Positions 34,732-43,931 of a DNA stretch of 64,000 bases are shown here, one piece after another. The stretch spans positions 62,001-126,000 of the forward strand of contig JBKUOG010000002.1 in the NCBI GenBank assembly GCA_046957575.1, given 5' to 3'. Numbering within the stretch: position 1 is the stretch's first letter; each line of letters opens with the position of its first letter. The notes under the pieces were generated by a model. It did no database searches and was not told where the DNA came from. It saw nothing but the letters and a program-made list of their open reading frames with translations. The position numbers were made by a program, and so were the translations under genes. The stretch is from UMGS1370 sp046957575 (GTDB lineage Bacteria > Bacillota > Clostridia > Lachnospirales > Lachnospiraceae).

Positions 34732-37700
34732 TTAAACTCCTTTTATTACCGTAATCAGGACACAGGCAGATGTAAACAGAGGGGCCCCTTTTATCACCTG
34801 TTGTGCAAGTTCCAGCGCCTCCTCTTTCTTTCCCTTTGTCCAGGCCAGAAAAGCTTTTGCTGTCAGTTCCTCCCTGCAGACGCAGTCATCACACTGGGAA
34901 CACCATGGATGTTCGGATAATTCCCGACAAAATGCTTCCGCTTTTTCATTTTCCCCTTCCAGTAAACTCAAAAGCACCATATCATACAGACGCATACGGG
35001 TACTGGTGCAGTCTCCTTCTGCAGTTTCCATAGACACGCTGCCAAACGCCTTGTTAAAGCTTTCCCGGTAAAGTTCTGTATATTTGCGGGCTTTATCCCT
35101 CTTTCCTTTCATCCAGAAATAGAGTGCCGCCATCCTGCACGCGGATCGGTAATTCCCGGAATCTGTCTCTTCATAGGTTTTTACAGCCTTTTCCATGGCC
35201 GCCCCCAAAAAGAGCTTCTTTTTCTGATGCATAGCTGCTGCTGCCTGACGGACAGCCGCTTTTCCCTTTCCGCTGCTGGGCGTTCCCTTTTCAATGGCTT
35301 CTTCTGCCTTTTTAAAGTCTTTCATGGAAAGAAGCAATCCAACTGCTTCATCATAGTATTCTGCATCCTGGTCAGCCGGGAAAAATTTTCTCCACATGTC
35401 AAGGGCATCCTGATATCGCCCTAACTTTTCATAAGCATCGCTGACAGACTGGGCCACCGCATATCTTTTCGGATATCGCTTTAAGTTTTCCAGATAGGCT
35501 TTAAGCGCATTTTCATAATCTCCCATGCGCATGTAAATGCCTCCCAGCGTTTCGTAAAAATAGGTGGTTGGTTCTGATTCCATCATACTGATGGCCTTCT
35601 TGATATAGTGGAGGGCCTTGTCATACTGCCCCATCTTTTTATAGGCGCAGGCCACATTTGCCCAGGCAAACTGGTTATTTTCTTCCATTTCGCCTGCCTT
35701 TAAAAAATCTCTCAGGGCTTCTTCCAGATGATTTGTCGTCATATACATAAGACCTCGGTTTACGTAGTCATATGTGGTTGGCTCTAACGCAATCCGGCGG
35801 TCTGCATAGACAATTCCCTCTTCAAAATAGCGGACTTTTCCTGTATCTTCCAACAGAACCTGATAAAGATCCGTCATTTTGCGCAAGTATTCCGGGTGAT
35901 CCGGTTCCAGTTCCAATGCCTTTTTTAAAGACGCAATTGCCTGAAGGCGTTTGCCCATTCCCTCATAGCACTCCCCGATATAATAGTGAAACAGACCAGA
36001 ATGGTCGTAATCTTTTCTGCACGCCTCGTAAGCGCTTAACGCTTCTTCGTATTTGTTCTGGCGGCGCAAAAGATTGCCTTCAATCCATTTGTACCGAGAT
36101 TCGGTTTTATCCAGTTTTTGTGCTCTTTTTATGGAATTTAAAGCATTCTGCGGATTTCCTAAAAGGCTTAAAGTAATACAGATTTCCGCCTCCAGTTTTG
36201 CCTCATCTTTTATGGTAAATTCCCACTCTTCCGGATCGGAACTGGCCTTTTTCTGTTTATTAATTTCTGATTTTAGCTGCCGCATATCTTCCAGAATTTG
36301 TTCTAATTCTTTCTTTTCTTTCGCTTTTTCCCTGTCCATCCGGCATTTATAAATCTTTAACGGGATCGTATATGCACCATTTTTTTGGGCCTCTTCCAAA
36401 AGTTCTTCCAGATCCGACCAGCGTTCCAGATCATTGTAGACTTCTGCTGCTGCAATATAAACAGGTGCAAAACCTGCATAAATATTTTTCGCCTGATAGT
36501 AATTATCAATAACTCCTCTGGCATCTCTGAGAAGAGCGCAGCATTCCTGGCGCACCACATAAGCCGGAAAATATCCTGGTTCATCTTTTAAAAGTTCTGT
36601 AAGCACATTAATTGCTTCCTCATAGTCTGCCTCAGAAGAAGTCTGGATTCCTCTTGTTTTATAAATGTCTGCCTTTTCCATCCAGTAAGCCGGATCTTTG
36701 CTGCCCAGTTCCATAGTTTTGTTAATGCACTCCAGGGCTTTTTCAAAATTTTCCGTTTTTCCGTTCTTTCCCTTAATCCGGTAAAGTCTGCCAAGAAGTC
36801 CGTTAGCCGTAATCAGACGGCGGGTATTCTTTTTCCTTTCTTCCTCATCTGGGTCTGTTTTTTTCCAGGATTCCTCCCGCTTTTCCAAATACTCCCGCCA
36901 CAAAAGAATCTGCTCCATAGACCTGTCGTTTTGCTGATTGTTAAAGTACAGCTTTCCCATCAGGTTATGATATTCTTCCGCATTGGCCTCATCCGGCTGA
37001 ACGTTTGCAAGCAAGGAAAGAGCATCGTGAAGTCTGTCATTTTGCAGGTAGCACCATCCCAGTTCCAAACGGTTTTTAAAATTATCCGGCTCCTTTTCCA
37101 TAATTTCCTGATACCGGCTAATCAGTTGTTCATTGATGGTATTTAGCATCTCCAGCACTTCCGGATCTCTGCTTCCTTCAAGGGACCCGCCGTCTACTGC
37201 TTCAATGGCAAATTCTTTTGCCTTATTCAGATCGCCCTTTTCCAGCCAATACTTTCCAAGCATCTTATTGGCAGTGAAATTGTTGGGATTCTCCCGTAAA
37301 AGTCTCAGAAATTGACTGACCGCCTTCTCTTTTTCTCCCAAATCCCAAAATACCAGTCCGGATACATAAAATACCCGTCCATCCTCCGGAAGCGTCTGGC
37401 AGGCAGCTTCGGTAAGTTTTCTCGCCTGTTCTGGTTCTCTCTTCAGAAGAATCCTTGCAAAATCCAAATCTCCATATGGGTGAGAAAGGCCCAGTCCCTG
37501 CATCTGAGACATGAGAGCCTCTGCTCTCTCTGTATTTTCTTCTGTCAGAGCATTGTCCATCTCAAAATACAAATTGATATAAAGATCGTAATCTCCGTCA
37601 TCCGGTCCTGTAAACACATCCAGAGGAAACCAGCTTCCATCCCTGCAGACAGTAAGCAAAAAGTCCACGAAATTCCCTGGATATTCTTCATACAGTTCAG

Positions 37701-38127
37701 ATTTTCTTTCTGTAAATTCCCAGACCCGGTCCAGATACCTCCACACGTTTGTTGGCAGGCGGAAATGGTCCATCAGGAAATTGAGCAGGCGTTTTCTGCA
37801 TTCTTCTCCTGAATCCAGGGAAATACAGATTTCCTCCTCCATCAGTTCTTTCCATTTTTCCAGATTCAGTCTGCTGGAAAAACAGGTATAGAGCTGATTT
37901 AAGCGACTTTCCCACTGTCCCTCTAAAGAGCCGTCCTCTTCTTTAGTCTCTTCTTTGGCGCGGGCATACTCAAGAGCTGTTTCATAGGCAGTGCGCAGTT
38001 CCTTAAATCCTTCTGGGTCATCTTCCGGATTAACGAATCTTAATTTTTCCCGGTAAGCCTGCCGGATTGCCTGTTCCTCTTTGCACTCCACAATTCCCAA
38101 TACTAAAAATGCTCTCGTTTTGTCCAT
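34732..38127 (-). CDS. giant TPR protein with degenerate J-like N-terminus
   Basis: Start chosen at 38127 (MDKTRAFLVLGI) after GAGAGGGGTTTAT; 1131 residues. Residues 4-55 resemble a J-domain (LGIVECKEEQAIRQAYREKL, FKELRTAYETALEYA), but the HPD triad is replaced by NPE in FVNPEDDPEGF. The rest is many TPR-like helix pairs, for example YHYIGECYEGMGKRLQAI and NVACAYKKMGQYDKALHYI. A Cys-rich patch (CSQCDDCVC) lies near the C-terminus. It is likely the co-chaperone of the adjacent HscC; clients are unknown. Confidence 0.85.
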   Translation of the reverse strand: MDKTRAFLVLGIVECKEEQAIRQAYREKLRFVNPEDDPEGFKELRTAYETALEYARAKEETKEEDGSLEGQWESRLNQLYTCFSSRLNLEKWKELMEEEICISLDSGEECRKRLLNFLMDHFRLPTNVWRYLDRVWEFTERKSELYEEYPGNFVDFLLTVCRDGSWFPLDVFTGPDDGDYDLYINLYFEMDNALTEENTERAEALMSQMQGLGLSHPYGDLDFARILLKREPEQARKLTEAACQTLPEDGRVFYVSGLVFWDLGEKEKAVSQFLRLLRENPNNFTANKMLGKYWLEKGDLNKAKEFAIEAVDGGSLEGSRDPEVLEMLNTINEQLISRYQEIMEKEPDNFKNRLELGWCYLQNDRLHDALSLLANVQPDEANAEEYHNLMGKLYFNNQQNDRSMEQILLWREYLEKREESWKKTDPDEEERKKNTRRLITANGLLGRLYRIKGKNGKTENFEKALECINKTMELGSKDPAYWMEKADIYKTRGIQTSSEADYEEAINVLTELLKDEPGYFPAYVVRQECCALLRDARGVIDNYYQAKNIYAGFAPVYIAAAEVYNDLERWSDLEELLEEAQKNGAYTIPLKIYKCRMDREKAKEKKELEQILEDMRQLKSEINKQKKASSDPEEWEFTIKDEAKLEAEICITLSLLGNPQNALNSIKRAQKLDKTESRYKWIEGNLLRRQNKYEEALSAYEACRKDYDHSGLFHYYIGECYEGMGKRLQAIASLKKALELEPDHPEYLRKMTDLYQVLLEDTGKVRYFEEGIVYADRRIALEPTTYDYVNRGLMYMTTNHLEEALRDFLKAGEMEENNQFAWANVACAYKKMGQYDKALHYIKKAISMMESEPTTYFYETLGGIYMRMGDYENALKAYLENLKRYPKRYAVAQSVSDAYEKLGRYQDALDMWRKFFPADQDAEYYDEAVGLLLSMKDFKKAEEAIEKGTPSSGKGKAAVRQAAAAMHQKKKLFLGAAMEKAVKTYEETDSGNYRSACRMAALYFWMKGKRDKARKYTELYRESFNKAFGSVSMETAEGDCTSTRMRLYDMVLLSLLEGENEKAEAFCRELSEHPWCSQCDDCVCREELTAKAFLAWTKGKKEEALELAQQVIKGAPLFTSACVLITVIKGV

Positions 38128-38156
38128 ATATAAACCCCTCTCATTTTTCACATTTT

Positions 38157-38308
38157 CTAACCGTTCAACCATGCATCTTCTTGCACGCCTGTAGCAGACA
38201 AGAAGCGCCAGGGCGTCTGCCCTATGAAGATTCAGACAGGAAAATTCTTATGAAAACAAGCTTTCAACGCTTTTTTCTGTCTGAATCTTCGCATGGCTAA
38301 ACTGTTAC
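38157..38308 (+). mobile_element. MITE-like element, copy 1 (8-bp or longer target duplication)
   Basis: About 152 bp with imperfect terminal inverted repeats (left TAACCGTTCAACCATGC, right GCATGGCTAAACTGTTAC). It has two inner hairpins: CTTCTTGC...CAAGAAG and GATTCAGACAGG...CCTGTCTGAATC. It is flanked by direct repeats CACATTTT (38149-38156 and 38309-38316; identity runs to 11 bp). It lies between the glycosidase-like gene and the J-like/TPR gene. Confidence 0.8.
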
Positions 38309-38316
38309 CACATTTT

Positions 38317-39987
38317 CTACAAACTGGCGTTTAATATCCGCACTGCTTCCAGACAACTGTCCGGACTGCCGTCCATATTGTAAAGCTTTCCTTCTGTTAC
38401 ATGGGTGTAAACCTGAATATTGTCCACATATACGGTTCTGTCTGATGAGATCGAAAACTCTCCTAAACAATCAGTCGGAAACTCCAGAAAAATCTGCTGT
38501 TTTCCATTGACTGCCACTGTCTGGCTTTTCTCACCCAGCCTTACTGTCACAGATGCCCCTGACGGACTGTCTGCCAGGAAACGTACCTTGACAGTCTCGT
38601 TTTCTGTCGAGCTTCCTGCCGGATCCACCATCTGAGAAATCCGTCCGTAGCTTTCTATCTCCATCTGGTTGGAACCATCCCGGCTTACTGTCTGAGTCCT
38701 CCCGGATGAAGTCCACCCTGTCTTTTCCAGAGCAAACTGGCTGTTGTAAATCATGTTATTTCCGTAATCCCGGTAAGTCCAGATTCCGTATCCCATTGTC
38801 TTTTCTTTTAAGATTGGAGCGCACTGGGTCAGATAAACAGGCATTTCTGCCTCATCTAACTTGGGATTTTCTTCAAATCCCGGCGTATTATCCGTAAATA
38901 AAAACTGATCAATATACAGCGGTTTTCCCCCATTGTACTGAGTCACCCAATCTAATGTAGCCGCTGTCTGGGGAAGCACCTGTGCTGCGCTCATGTGATC
39001 ATTTCCAGCCTGCATTCCCATAGAAACTGAATACATCAGAGAGGTAAAAGAAGAATTCTGGCAGCTAAAGGTGGCCGCATGAGAAAAACCTGTCTTCTGT
39101 CCATCTGCCATGGTAATGGGGTCTACGTCTGTACGCACTTCCATGGAAAGGTTGGGAAATACTTCCTGACTCTCTGACAAAAGCTGGTTCAGCCAGTTGT
39201 TGTAAAAGGTCAGAAACAAACCGTAGGCTTCCTCTTCCCGCTCCGGCAGGTATACCTGCGTCCAGTCAGAAAAGTCATCTCCATACTGGCGCTCTGCCTC
39301 TTCCAATGTAATGGTTTCTTTTAAATAATCCAGATATCCGGTCTGCTTTGCCAGTTCTCTGCCTTTCCTGGTATCTCCCAGATCGCCTGCCACATGGGTA
39401 AAATTCCAGAAGTCTTCCCAGGTAAGAAAACCGCCATAAAAATTGGGATGGCGGCTGGCTTCCTCATAAATCCGTTTTACGTAATCCATCCACGCATCCT
39501 GAACTTTTTCTTCGTAAATCAGTTTCTGATACCGTTCCAGCACATTGTCATTTCCGGCATGGTCCCAGGTATACCCCACTCTCAAAAGAACCGAAAGTCC
39601 TGCCCGATCTGCCGCATCCATCACCCGATGAAGTTTGTCAATGGCATACTGGTTGTAGCGGCGTTCCTCCATATCAATCTGAAATTCCCTCCAGGGCACT
39701 GCCAGAATAATACTGTTAAATCCATCTGCTGCAATCCTCTGCATATCTTCTTCCAGATAGGTATCTTCCAGATTCCAGAAATTGATCATCCAGTCATCAC
39801 CGTAATAAGTAGCTGACTTTAAGTAGGGAGCCGGCTGTTCTTCTAAAGCCGGCTGTCCTTCCAAAGCAGAAAAAACTGGCTGTCCCTCTGCCTTTGCCTG
39901 CACTCCCAGCAGACTGAATGATGCCAGAAAAGATACGATGGCAGCGGTCTGTTTCCTGTATTTTTTTATTTCATATCCACGGGTCAT
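38317..39987 (-). CDS. secreted glycoside hydrolase-like protein
   Basis: A 556-residue protein with an N-terminal signal peptide or anchor (TAAIVSFLASFSLLGVQAKA), then a low-complexity Gln/Pro/Glu repeat (EGQPxFSALEGQPALEEQPAP). A TIM-barrel-like domain follows (FNSIILAVPWREF, AGLSVLLRVGYTWD, FYGGFLTWEDFWN). A C-terminal beta-rich region of about 130 residues looks like a carbohydrate-binding module. The Glu of LTWEDFWN is a candidate acid/base. The GH family cannot be fixed from sequence reading. Its TAG stop lies in the target duplication of MITE copy 1. Confidence 0.65.
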   Translation of the reverse strand: MTRGYEIKKYRKQTAAIVSFLASFSLLGVQAKAEGQPVFSALEGQPALEEQPAPYLKSATYYGDDWMINFWNLEDTYLEEDMQRIAADGFNSIILAVPWREFQIDMEERRYNQYAIDKLHRVMDAADRAGLSVLLRVGYTWDHAGNDNVLERYQKLIYEEKVQDAWMDYVKRIYEEASRHPNFYGGFLTWEDFWNFTHVAGDLGDTRKGRELAKQTGYLDYLKETITLEEAERQYGDDFSDWTQVYLPEREEEAYGLFLTFYNNWLNQLLSESQEVFPNLSMEVRTDVDPITMADGQKTGFSHAATFSCQNSSFTSLMYSVSMGMQAGNDHMSAAQVLPQTAATLDWVTQYNGGKPLYIDQFLFTDNTPGFEENPKLDEAEMPVYLTQCAPILKEKTMGYGIWTYRDYGNNMIYNSQFALEKTGWTSSGRTQTVSRDGSNQMEIESYGRISQMVDPAGSSTENETVKVRFLADSPSGASVTVRLGEKSQTVAVNGKQQIFLEFPTDCLGEFSISSDRTVYVDNIQVYTHVTEGKLYNMDGSPDSCLEAVRILNASL

Positions 39988-40049
39988 TCTTTCTCTCCAA
40001 TTTATGTATTTTTATAGATTTTATCTGATTCTGCTGTCTGTCTTTGGCG

Positions 40050-40967
40050 CTATAAAATGATCATCAGAATAACCGTAATCAGGATAATGCTGATCACCAC
40101 TGAAAGGGAATTGATTACACTGGAAAGTCCCACATCCAGGCCCAGTTCTCCTGTATAAGCCGGCGCTGCTGAAGCAATAGGAGAAAATACCAAAATGGCA
40201 AATGCCTGACGGATTTCCAGTTCAAACGGGGCAAAACAGTAAAATACGACTGCCAGCACAATGGAAATCCCATACCGCACTGACAAAATCCGAAAGATGG
40301 AAGCCAGCTTTTCTTTTTCAAGACTTAACTGGAATCCGATTCCCACCATGAAAAGCGCCAAAAACGCATTGGCGCCTCCAATGGTCTGGGCAAAACTGAC
40401 TGCTATCCTTGGAAGACGGATATGACACAGAGTCAGGACTGTCATAATCATATAGGCAAGAAACGGCACTGACTTTAGTAAAGGCTGTATCAGTTTTCTG
40501 GCTGTCTGCTTTTGTCCGGGTTTTAGCGCTGCCATGGCAATGCTGTAAGCGCCTCCCAGACAAACAAACGAATTGCCTGTATCAAACAGGCTGGCGGCCG
40601 CAAGACCGGTTGTCCCTAAAAACCCCTGAATAAACGGCATGGTAAAATTTCCGATATTGTATCCAGCTACATTGAGCACATCAAAGCTTTTCCTGACTTT
40701 CGGTTTTCCTGTATTGACGATCCAGGCCGCTCCCATTAAAACCACTCCTCCTGCCAGACCAAACAGGCAGACAGAGAGCATGGAACTGTCGATTTCCATG
40801 GTGCTGAAATTGTAGACAATGGCCGCCGGAAGGGTGATTTTCAGCACAATCTTAGACAGTATATAAAAATCCTCTTTTTTAAAAAATCCCAGCCGCCGAA
40901 GCAGATATCCCAGCACAATGATGGAAGCAAAGGCTCCAGCTTTTATCAGTATATCCGCCATACTCAT
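40050..40967 (-). CDS. AEC family transporter
   Basis: A 305-residue protein with about ten hydrophobic segments. LGYLLRRLGFFKKEDFYILSK and LKITLPAAIVYNF near the N-terminus match auxin efflux carrier-type proteins, which often export small organic acids. Its start overlaps the ilvE stop by 4 bp (ATGA), suggesting a link to branched-chain amino or keto acids; the substrate is an inference. Confidence 0.9.
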   Translation of the reverse strand: MSMADILIKAGAFASIIVLGYLLRRLGFFKKEDFYILSKIVLKITLPAAIVYNFSTMEIDSSMLSVCLFGLAGGVVLMGAAWIVNTGKPKVRKSFDVLNVAGYNIGNFTMPFIQGFLGTTGLAAASLFDTGNSFVCLGGAYSIAMAALKPGQKQTARKLIQPLLKSVPFLAYMIMTVLTLCHIRLPRIAVSFAQTIGGANAFLALFMVGIGFQLSLEKEKLASIFRILSVRYGISIVLAVVFYCFAPFELEIRQAFAILVFSPIASAAPAYTGELGLDVGLSSVINSLSVVISIILITVILMIIL

Positions 40968-42037
40968 TTATCTACATCAACGCTCCAGCCTTCTGGTCCT
41001 TTCTTCTTTCCTAACTGAATTCCAGTAATTGTATCATAGATTTTCTGGGTTAAGCTGCCAATCTTTCCGTCTCCGATTTCCATTCTTTCGTCTTCAAACC
41101 GCAGTTCCCCTACTGGCGATACCACTGCCGCCGTACCGGTGCCAAAACACTCCTCCATAGCGCCTGTGCGGGCGGCTTCTAAAACTTCCTCTACAGAAAT
41201 ACGGCGTTCCTCAACCGGTACTCCCCACTCTCTGCACAAAGCGATAACAGAATCTCTGGTAACCCCCGGAAGAATACTTCCATTTAAGGCAGGAGTGATG
41301 ACGGTTCCATTGATCTGAAAGAAAATGTTCATGGCGCCCACTTCTTCGATGTATTTGCGTTCCACGCCGTCCAACCACAATACCTGAGAATACCCTTCCT
41401 CATGAGCCTTAACCTGGGATGCCAGGGACGCGGCATAATTGCCTCCGGTCTTGGCCTCGCCGATACCTCCCCTTACGGCTCTGACATACTCATCTTCAAT
41501 CCAGATCTTTACTGGATTCAGGCCAGATTCATAGTAAGCACCTACTGGAGATAAAATAATCATAAACTTATAAGTATGGGATGGACGTACCCCTAAAAAT
41601 GGATCCGTAGCAATGACAAAGGGACGGATGTAAAGGGATGTACCCGGCTTTGTCGGAATCCAGTCTGCATCCAGTTTGACCAGTTCCTTTAATGCATTTA
41701 AAAATAAATCTTTTGGTATCTTTGGAATGCACAGACGGCTGTTGCTTCTATTGGCCCGCTCAATATTTTTGTCAGGGCGAAACAGTAAGATCCTGCCGTC
41801 TTCGGATTTATATGCCTTTAATCCCTCAAACATGGTCTGTCCATAGTGAAATACCATGGCAGACGGTTCCAGCGACAGCGAATGATAAGGGACAATCCTG
41901 GGATCCACCCAGCCCTTTCCCTCTTCGTAATCCACCTCAAACATGTGGTCTGTAAAAATAGTTCCAAATACCAGGGGATTGTCCTGTCCCGGTTTTTCCT
42001 TCGGGTTTGCTGTTTTTTCAATTCTAATAGTCTGCAT
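40964..42037 (-). CDS. ilvE: branched-chain amino acid aminotransferase
   Basis: Start chosen at 42037 (MQTIRIEKTANPKE), preceded by AAGGAAGAG; 357 residues. It is a fold-type IV PLP enzyme that interconverts Leu, Ile and Val with their keto acids. Family features are FHYGQTMFEGLKAYK, IGEAKTGGNYAASL (likely PLP region) and GTGTAAVVSPVG. The length fits the longer BCAT type. It has its own promoter with a small hairpin in the leader. Confidence 0.95.
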   Translation of the reverse strand: MQTIRIEKTANPKEKPGQDNPLVFGTIFTDHMFEVDYEEGKGWVDPRIVPYHSLSLEPSAMVFHYGQTMFEGLKAYKSEDGRILLFRPDKNIERANRSNSRLCIPKIPKDLFLNALKELVKLDADWIPTKPGTSLYIRPFVIATDPFLGVRPSHTYKFMIILSPVGAYYESGLNPVKIWIEDEYVRAVRGGIGEAKTGGNYAASLASQVKAHEEGYSQVLWLDGVERKYIEEVGAMNIFFQINGTVITPALNGSILPGVTRDSVIALCREWGVPVEERRISVEEVLEAARTGAMEECFGTGTAAVVSPVGELRFEDERMEIGDGKIGSLTQKIYDTITGIQLGKKKGPEGWSVDVDK

Positions 42038-42097
42038 ACTCAATCTCTTCCTTTTTCTCTTCGGGGTAAAATCCGAAATTTTTGCTGCCAAGCATCC

Positions 42098-42117
42098 AAA
42101 AAAGCTGCCCGCGGCAG
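42098..42117 (-). terminator. short attenuator-like hairpin in the ilvE leader
   Basis: Minus strand CTGCC-GCG-GGCAG then CTTTTTT, located between the ilvE promoter and start. The stem is only 5 bp, so strength is doubtful. Confidence 0.35.
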
Positions 42118-42130
42118 GTTTTCTCGGTCA

Positions 42131-42159
42131 ATTATCTTCCAAATCTGAGAACCTGTCAA
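42131..42159 (-). promoter_or_regulatory. promoter of ilvE
   Basis: TTGACA (42154-42159) and GATAAT (42131-42136) with 17-bp spacing. The -35 lies only 2 bp from the target duplication of MITE copy 2. Confidence 0.8.
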
Positions 42160-42169
42160 TAGAATTTTA

Positions 42170-42320
42170 GTAACAGTTTAGCCATGCGAAGATTCAGACA
42201 GGAAAAAGTGCTGAAAGCTTGTTTTCATAAAAGTTTTCCTGTCTGAATTTTCATAGGGACGGACACCAGGCGCTTCTTGTCCGCGTAATCTGGCAAGAAA
42301 ATGCATGGCTGAACTGTTAC
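42170..42320 (-). mobile_element. MITE-like element, copy 2 (151 bp, 8-bp target duplication)
   Basis: It begins GTAACAGTTTAGCCATGC and ends GCATGGCTGAACTGTTAC, near-perfect terminal inverted repeats. Direct repeats GAATTTTA flank it at 42162-42169 and 42321-42328. It is inverted relative to copies 1 and 3, with the GATTCAGACAGG hairpin first. It lies between the acetamidase/formamidase gene end and the ilvE promoter. Confidence 0.88.
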
Positions 42321-42339
42321 GAATTTTATGATACCAGGG

Positions 42340-43236
42340 TCAAAAAAACGGGTTATAATCGCGGATAATCCGCTTGGGAAATTCCATCCTGACCGTCATG
42401 GTCGGGTTTACTGTCTGGCAGATAATCAGATCGCCTGCCATGGTCATCAGCATAGCCGCATCATCTTCTGCCATCTTCACTTTTTCCGTTAAAAAGGTAT
42501 ACATCTGCCTTGCTGCTGCCTGATAAGCCAAATCCACTGTCTCTTTTGATGCGATGGTAATCCACTTATCCCCGGTGTTAATCATGGGCCATGGCACATA
42601 AAAGTCCTTTACTGCTGTTACCCGTATGGTTGCCCGGCCTTCAATCTCCAGACCGCAGTCCTCAATCTCTCCGTCGCCCATTACTGCATGGAAATCGCCC
42701 ATGGACAACAGGGCGCCGTCTGTAAATACAGGAAGATATAAAGAAACGCCCTTTTTTATCTGAGTACAATCCATATTTCCGCCATGGTCCAGCGGGGTAA
42801 CAGTGGACACACCCTCTCCTTTTGGGGCAACGCCGATTACCCCAATCATGGGATGAACCGGAATGGTGATTTTATTGTCATACCAGGCAAATCCGTCTCT
42901 TACCGGAACCCGCTTTACAATCCGCTTTTCAAAAAATTCCCGCTCATTTCCATTGTTGGGACCTAACATCACAATTCCGGTAGGCCCGGTTTCAATATCC
43001 AGAATATCAATTTTTAACATATCCCCTTCTTTAGCGCCTTCGATATAAAGGGGACCGGTAGCCGGATTTCCCGGCATTTTAGGGGTGTTGTAATAATCGG
43101 TTCCCTCCGGAATAAATCGGTTGGTAAAGCAGTCATAGGTTTCAAAGGCCACTATTTCTCCGGAACCGATCCGCTCACAGGGCGGATTGTCTTTAGACAG
43201 CACATGGGTAATGTGCTCTTTGGTTATCACTTTCAT
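42340..43236 (-). CDS. acetamidase/formamidase family protein
   Basis: A 298-residue protein of the FmdA/AmdA family, which releases ammonia from short amides. Family text includes VAFETYDCFTNRF, GNPATGPLYIEGAKEGDMLKI, HGGNMDCTQI and LPVFTDGALLSMGDFHAVMGDGE. Its substrate is not known. MITE copy 2 sits 20 bp after its stop. Confidence 0.93.
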   Translation of the reverse strand: MKVITKEHITHVLSKDNPPCERIGSGEIVAFETYDCFTNRFIPEGTDYYNTPKMPGNPATGPLYIEGAKEGDMLKIDILDIETGPTGIVMLGPNNGNEREFFEKRIVKRVPVRDGFAWYDNKITIPVHPMIGVIGVAPKGEGVSTVTPLDHGGNMDCTQIKKGVSLYLPVFTDGALLSMGDFHAVMGDGEIEDCGLEIEGRATIRVTAVKDFYVPWPMINTGDKWITIASKETVDLAYQAAARQMYTFLTEKVKMAEDDAAMLMTMAGDLIICQTVNPTMTVRMEFPKRIIRDYNPFF

Positions 43237-43282
43237 CGTTCATTCTCCCGTTTGTTTTTGTTAAAGCAGGCCATAAAACAAG

Positions 43283-43319
43283 GCCGGACAGACTCTTGTT
43301 TCCGAAAAGCCCATCCGGC
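43283..43319 (-). terminator. weak terminator-like hairpin after the DJ-1 gene
   Basis: GCCGGA ... TCCGGC, a 6-bp stem with a long loop, followed on the minus strand by CTTGTTTTA. Confidence 0.4.
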
Positions 43320-43331
43320 GCAAATCACAGT

Positions 43332-43886
43332 CTAAAACTGATCATACTGAATTGCAGCCTTAATCTGGGCTGCTTTTTCTCTGCTGTCTAAAAGGGCGAC
43401 TAACTCCAGACCCAAATCCAATCCATATCCCAGGCCTCTTGCTGTTGTGATGGTTCCGTCTGTAACCACACCGGTCTTTGTATACTCTGCACCAGTCAGC
43501 TTTTCTTCAAATCCAGGATAGCAGGTAGCCTTTTTGCCTTTTAGAAGGCCTAACTGTCCTAAAACGCTGGGTGCTGCACAGATAGCTGCCACTCTTCTGC
43601 CGTCTTCTGCCGCCTCACAAATCGCTTTGCACAATCCCTCATGGGCCATCATGTTGGTGGTTCCTGGAAGACCTCCCGGAATAAATAAGACATCTGCACT
43701 CTTGCAGTCCACATCCTCAATGAGTCCATCTGTCACAATATGAACATTGTGAGATGTCACCACTTCTCTTTTTCCGGTAACAGAAATCAGAGAGACCTCA
43801 ATCCCTGCTCGTACCAATACGTCCAGCACTGCCAGACTTTCTACTTCTTCTGAGCCATCAGCCAGAAATGCAAATACTTTTGCCAT
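43332..43886 (-). CDS. DJ-1/PfpI family protein
   Basis: Start chosen at 43886 (MAKVFAFLADGSEEVE), with GGAGGAAACA upstream; 184 residues. The nucleophile-elbow cysteine is in VAAICAAPSVLG, and the conserved Glu is in GSEEVE. It is related to YajL/ThiJ glutamine-amidotransferase-like proteins with deglycase or stress roles; the precise function is not settled in this family. Confidence 0.92.
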   Translation of the reverse strand: MAKVFAFLADGSEEVESLAVLDVLVRAGIEVSLISVTGKREVVTSHNVHIVTDGLIEDVDCKSADVLFIPGGLPGTTNMMAHEGLCKAICEAAEDGRRVAAICAAPSVLGQLGLLKGKKATCYPGFEEKLTGAEYTKTGVVTDGTITTARGLGYGLDLGLELVALLDSREKAAQIKAAIQYDQF

Positions 43887-43931
43887 TGTTTCCTCCATTC
43901 TGCCGCTTTGCGGCAAGTTCTGAACTTATTT

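Noticed and set aside
38067..38300. Similar plus-strand peptides at MITE copies 1 and 3 (EDSDRK...MKTSFQRFFLSESSHG)
   Set aside because: The shared peptide results from the repeated DNA; there is no start signal, and the frame is not kept as a gene in copy 2.
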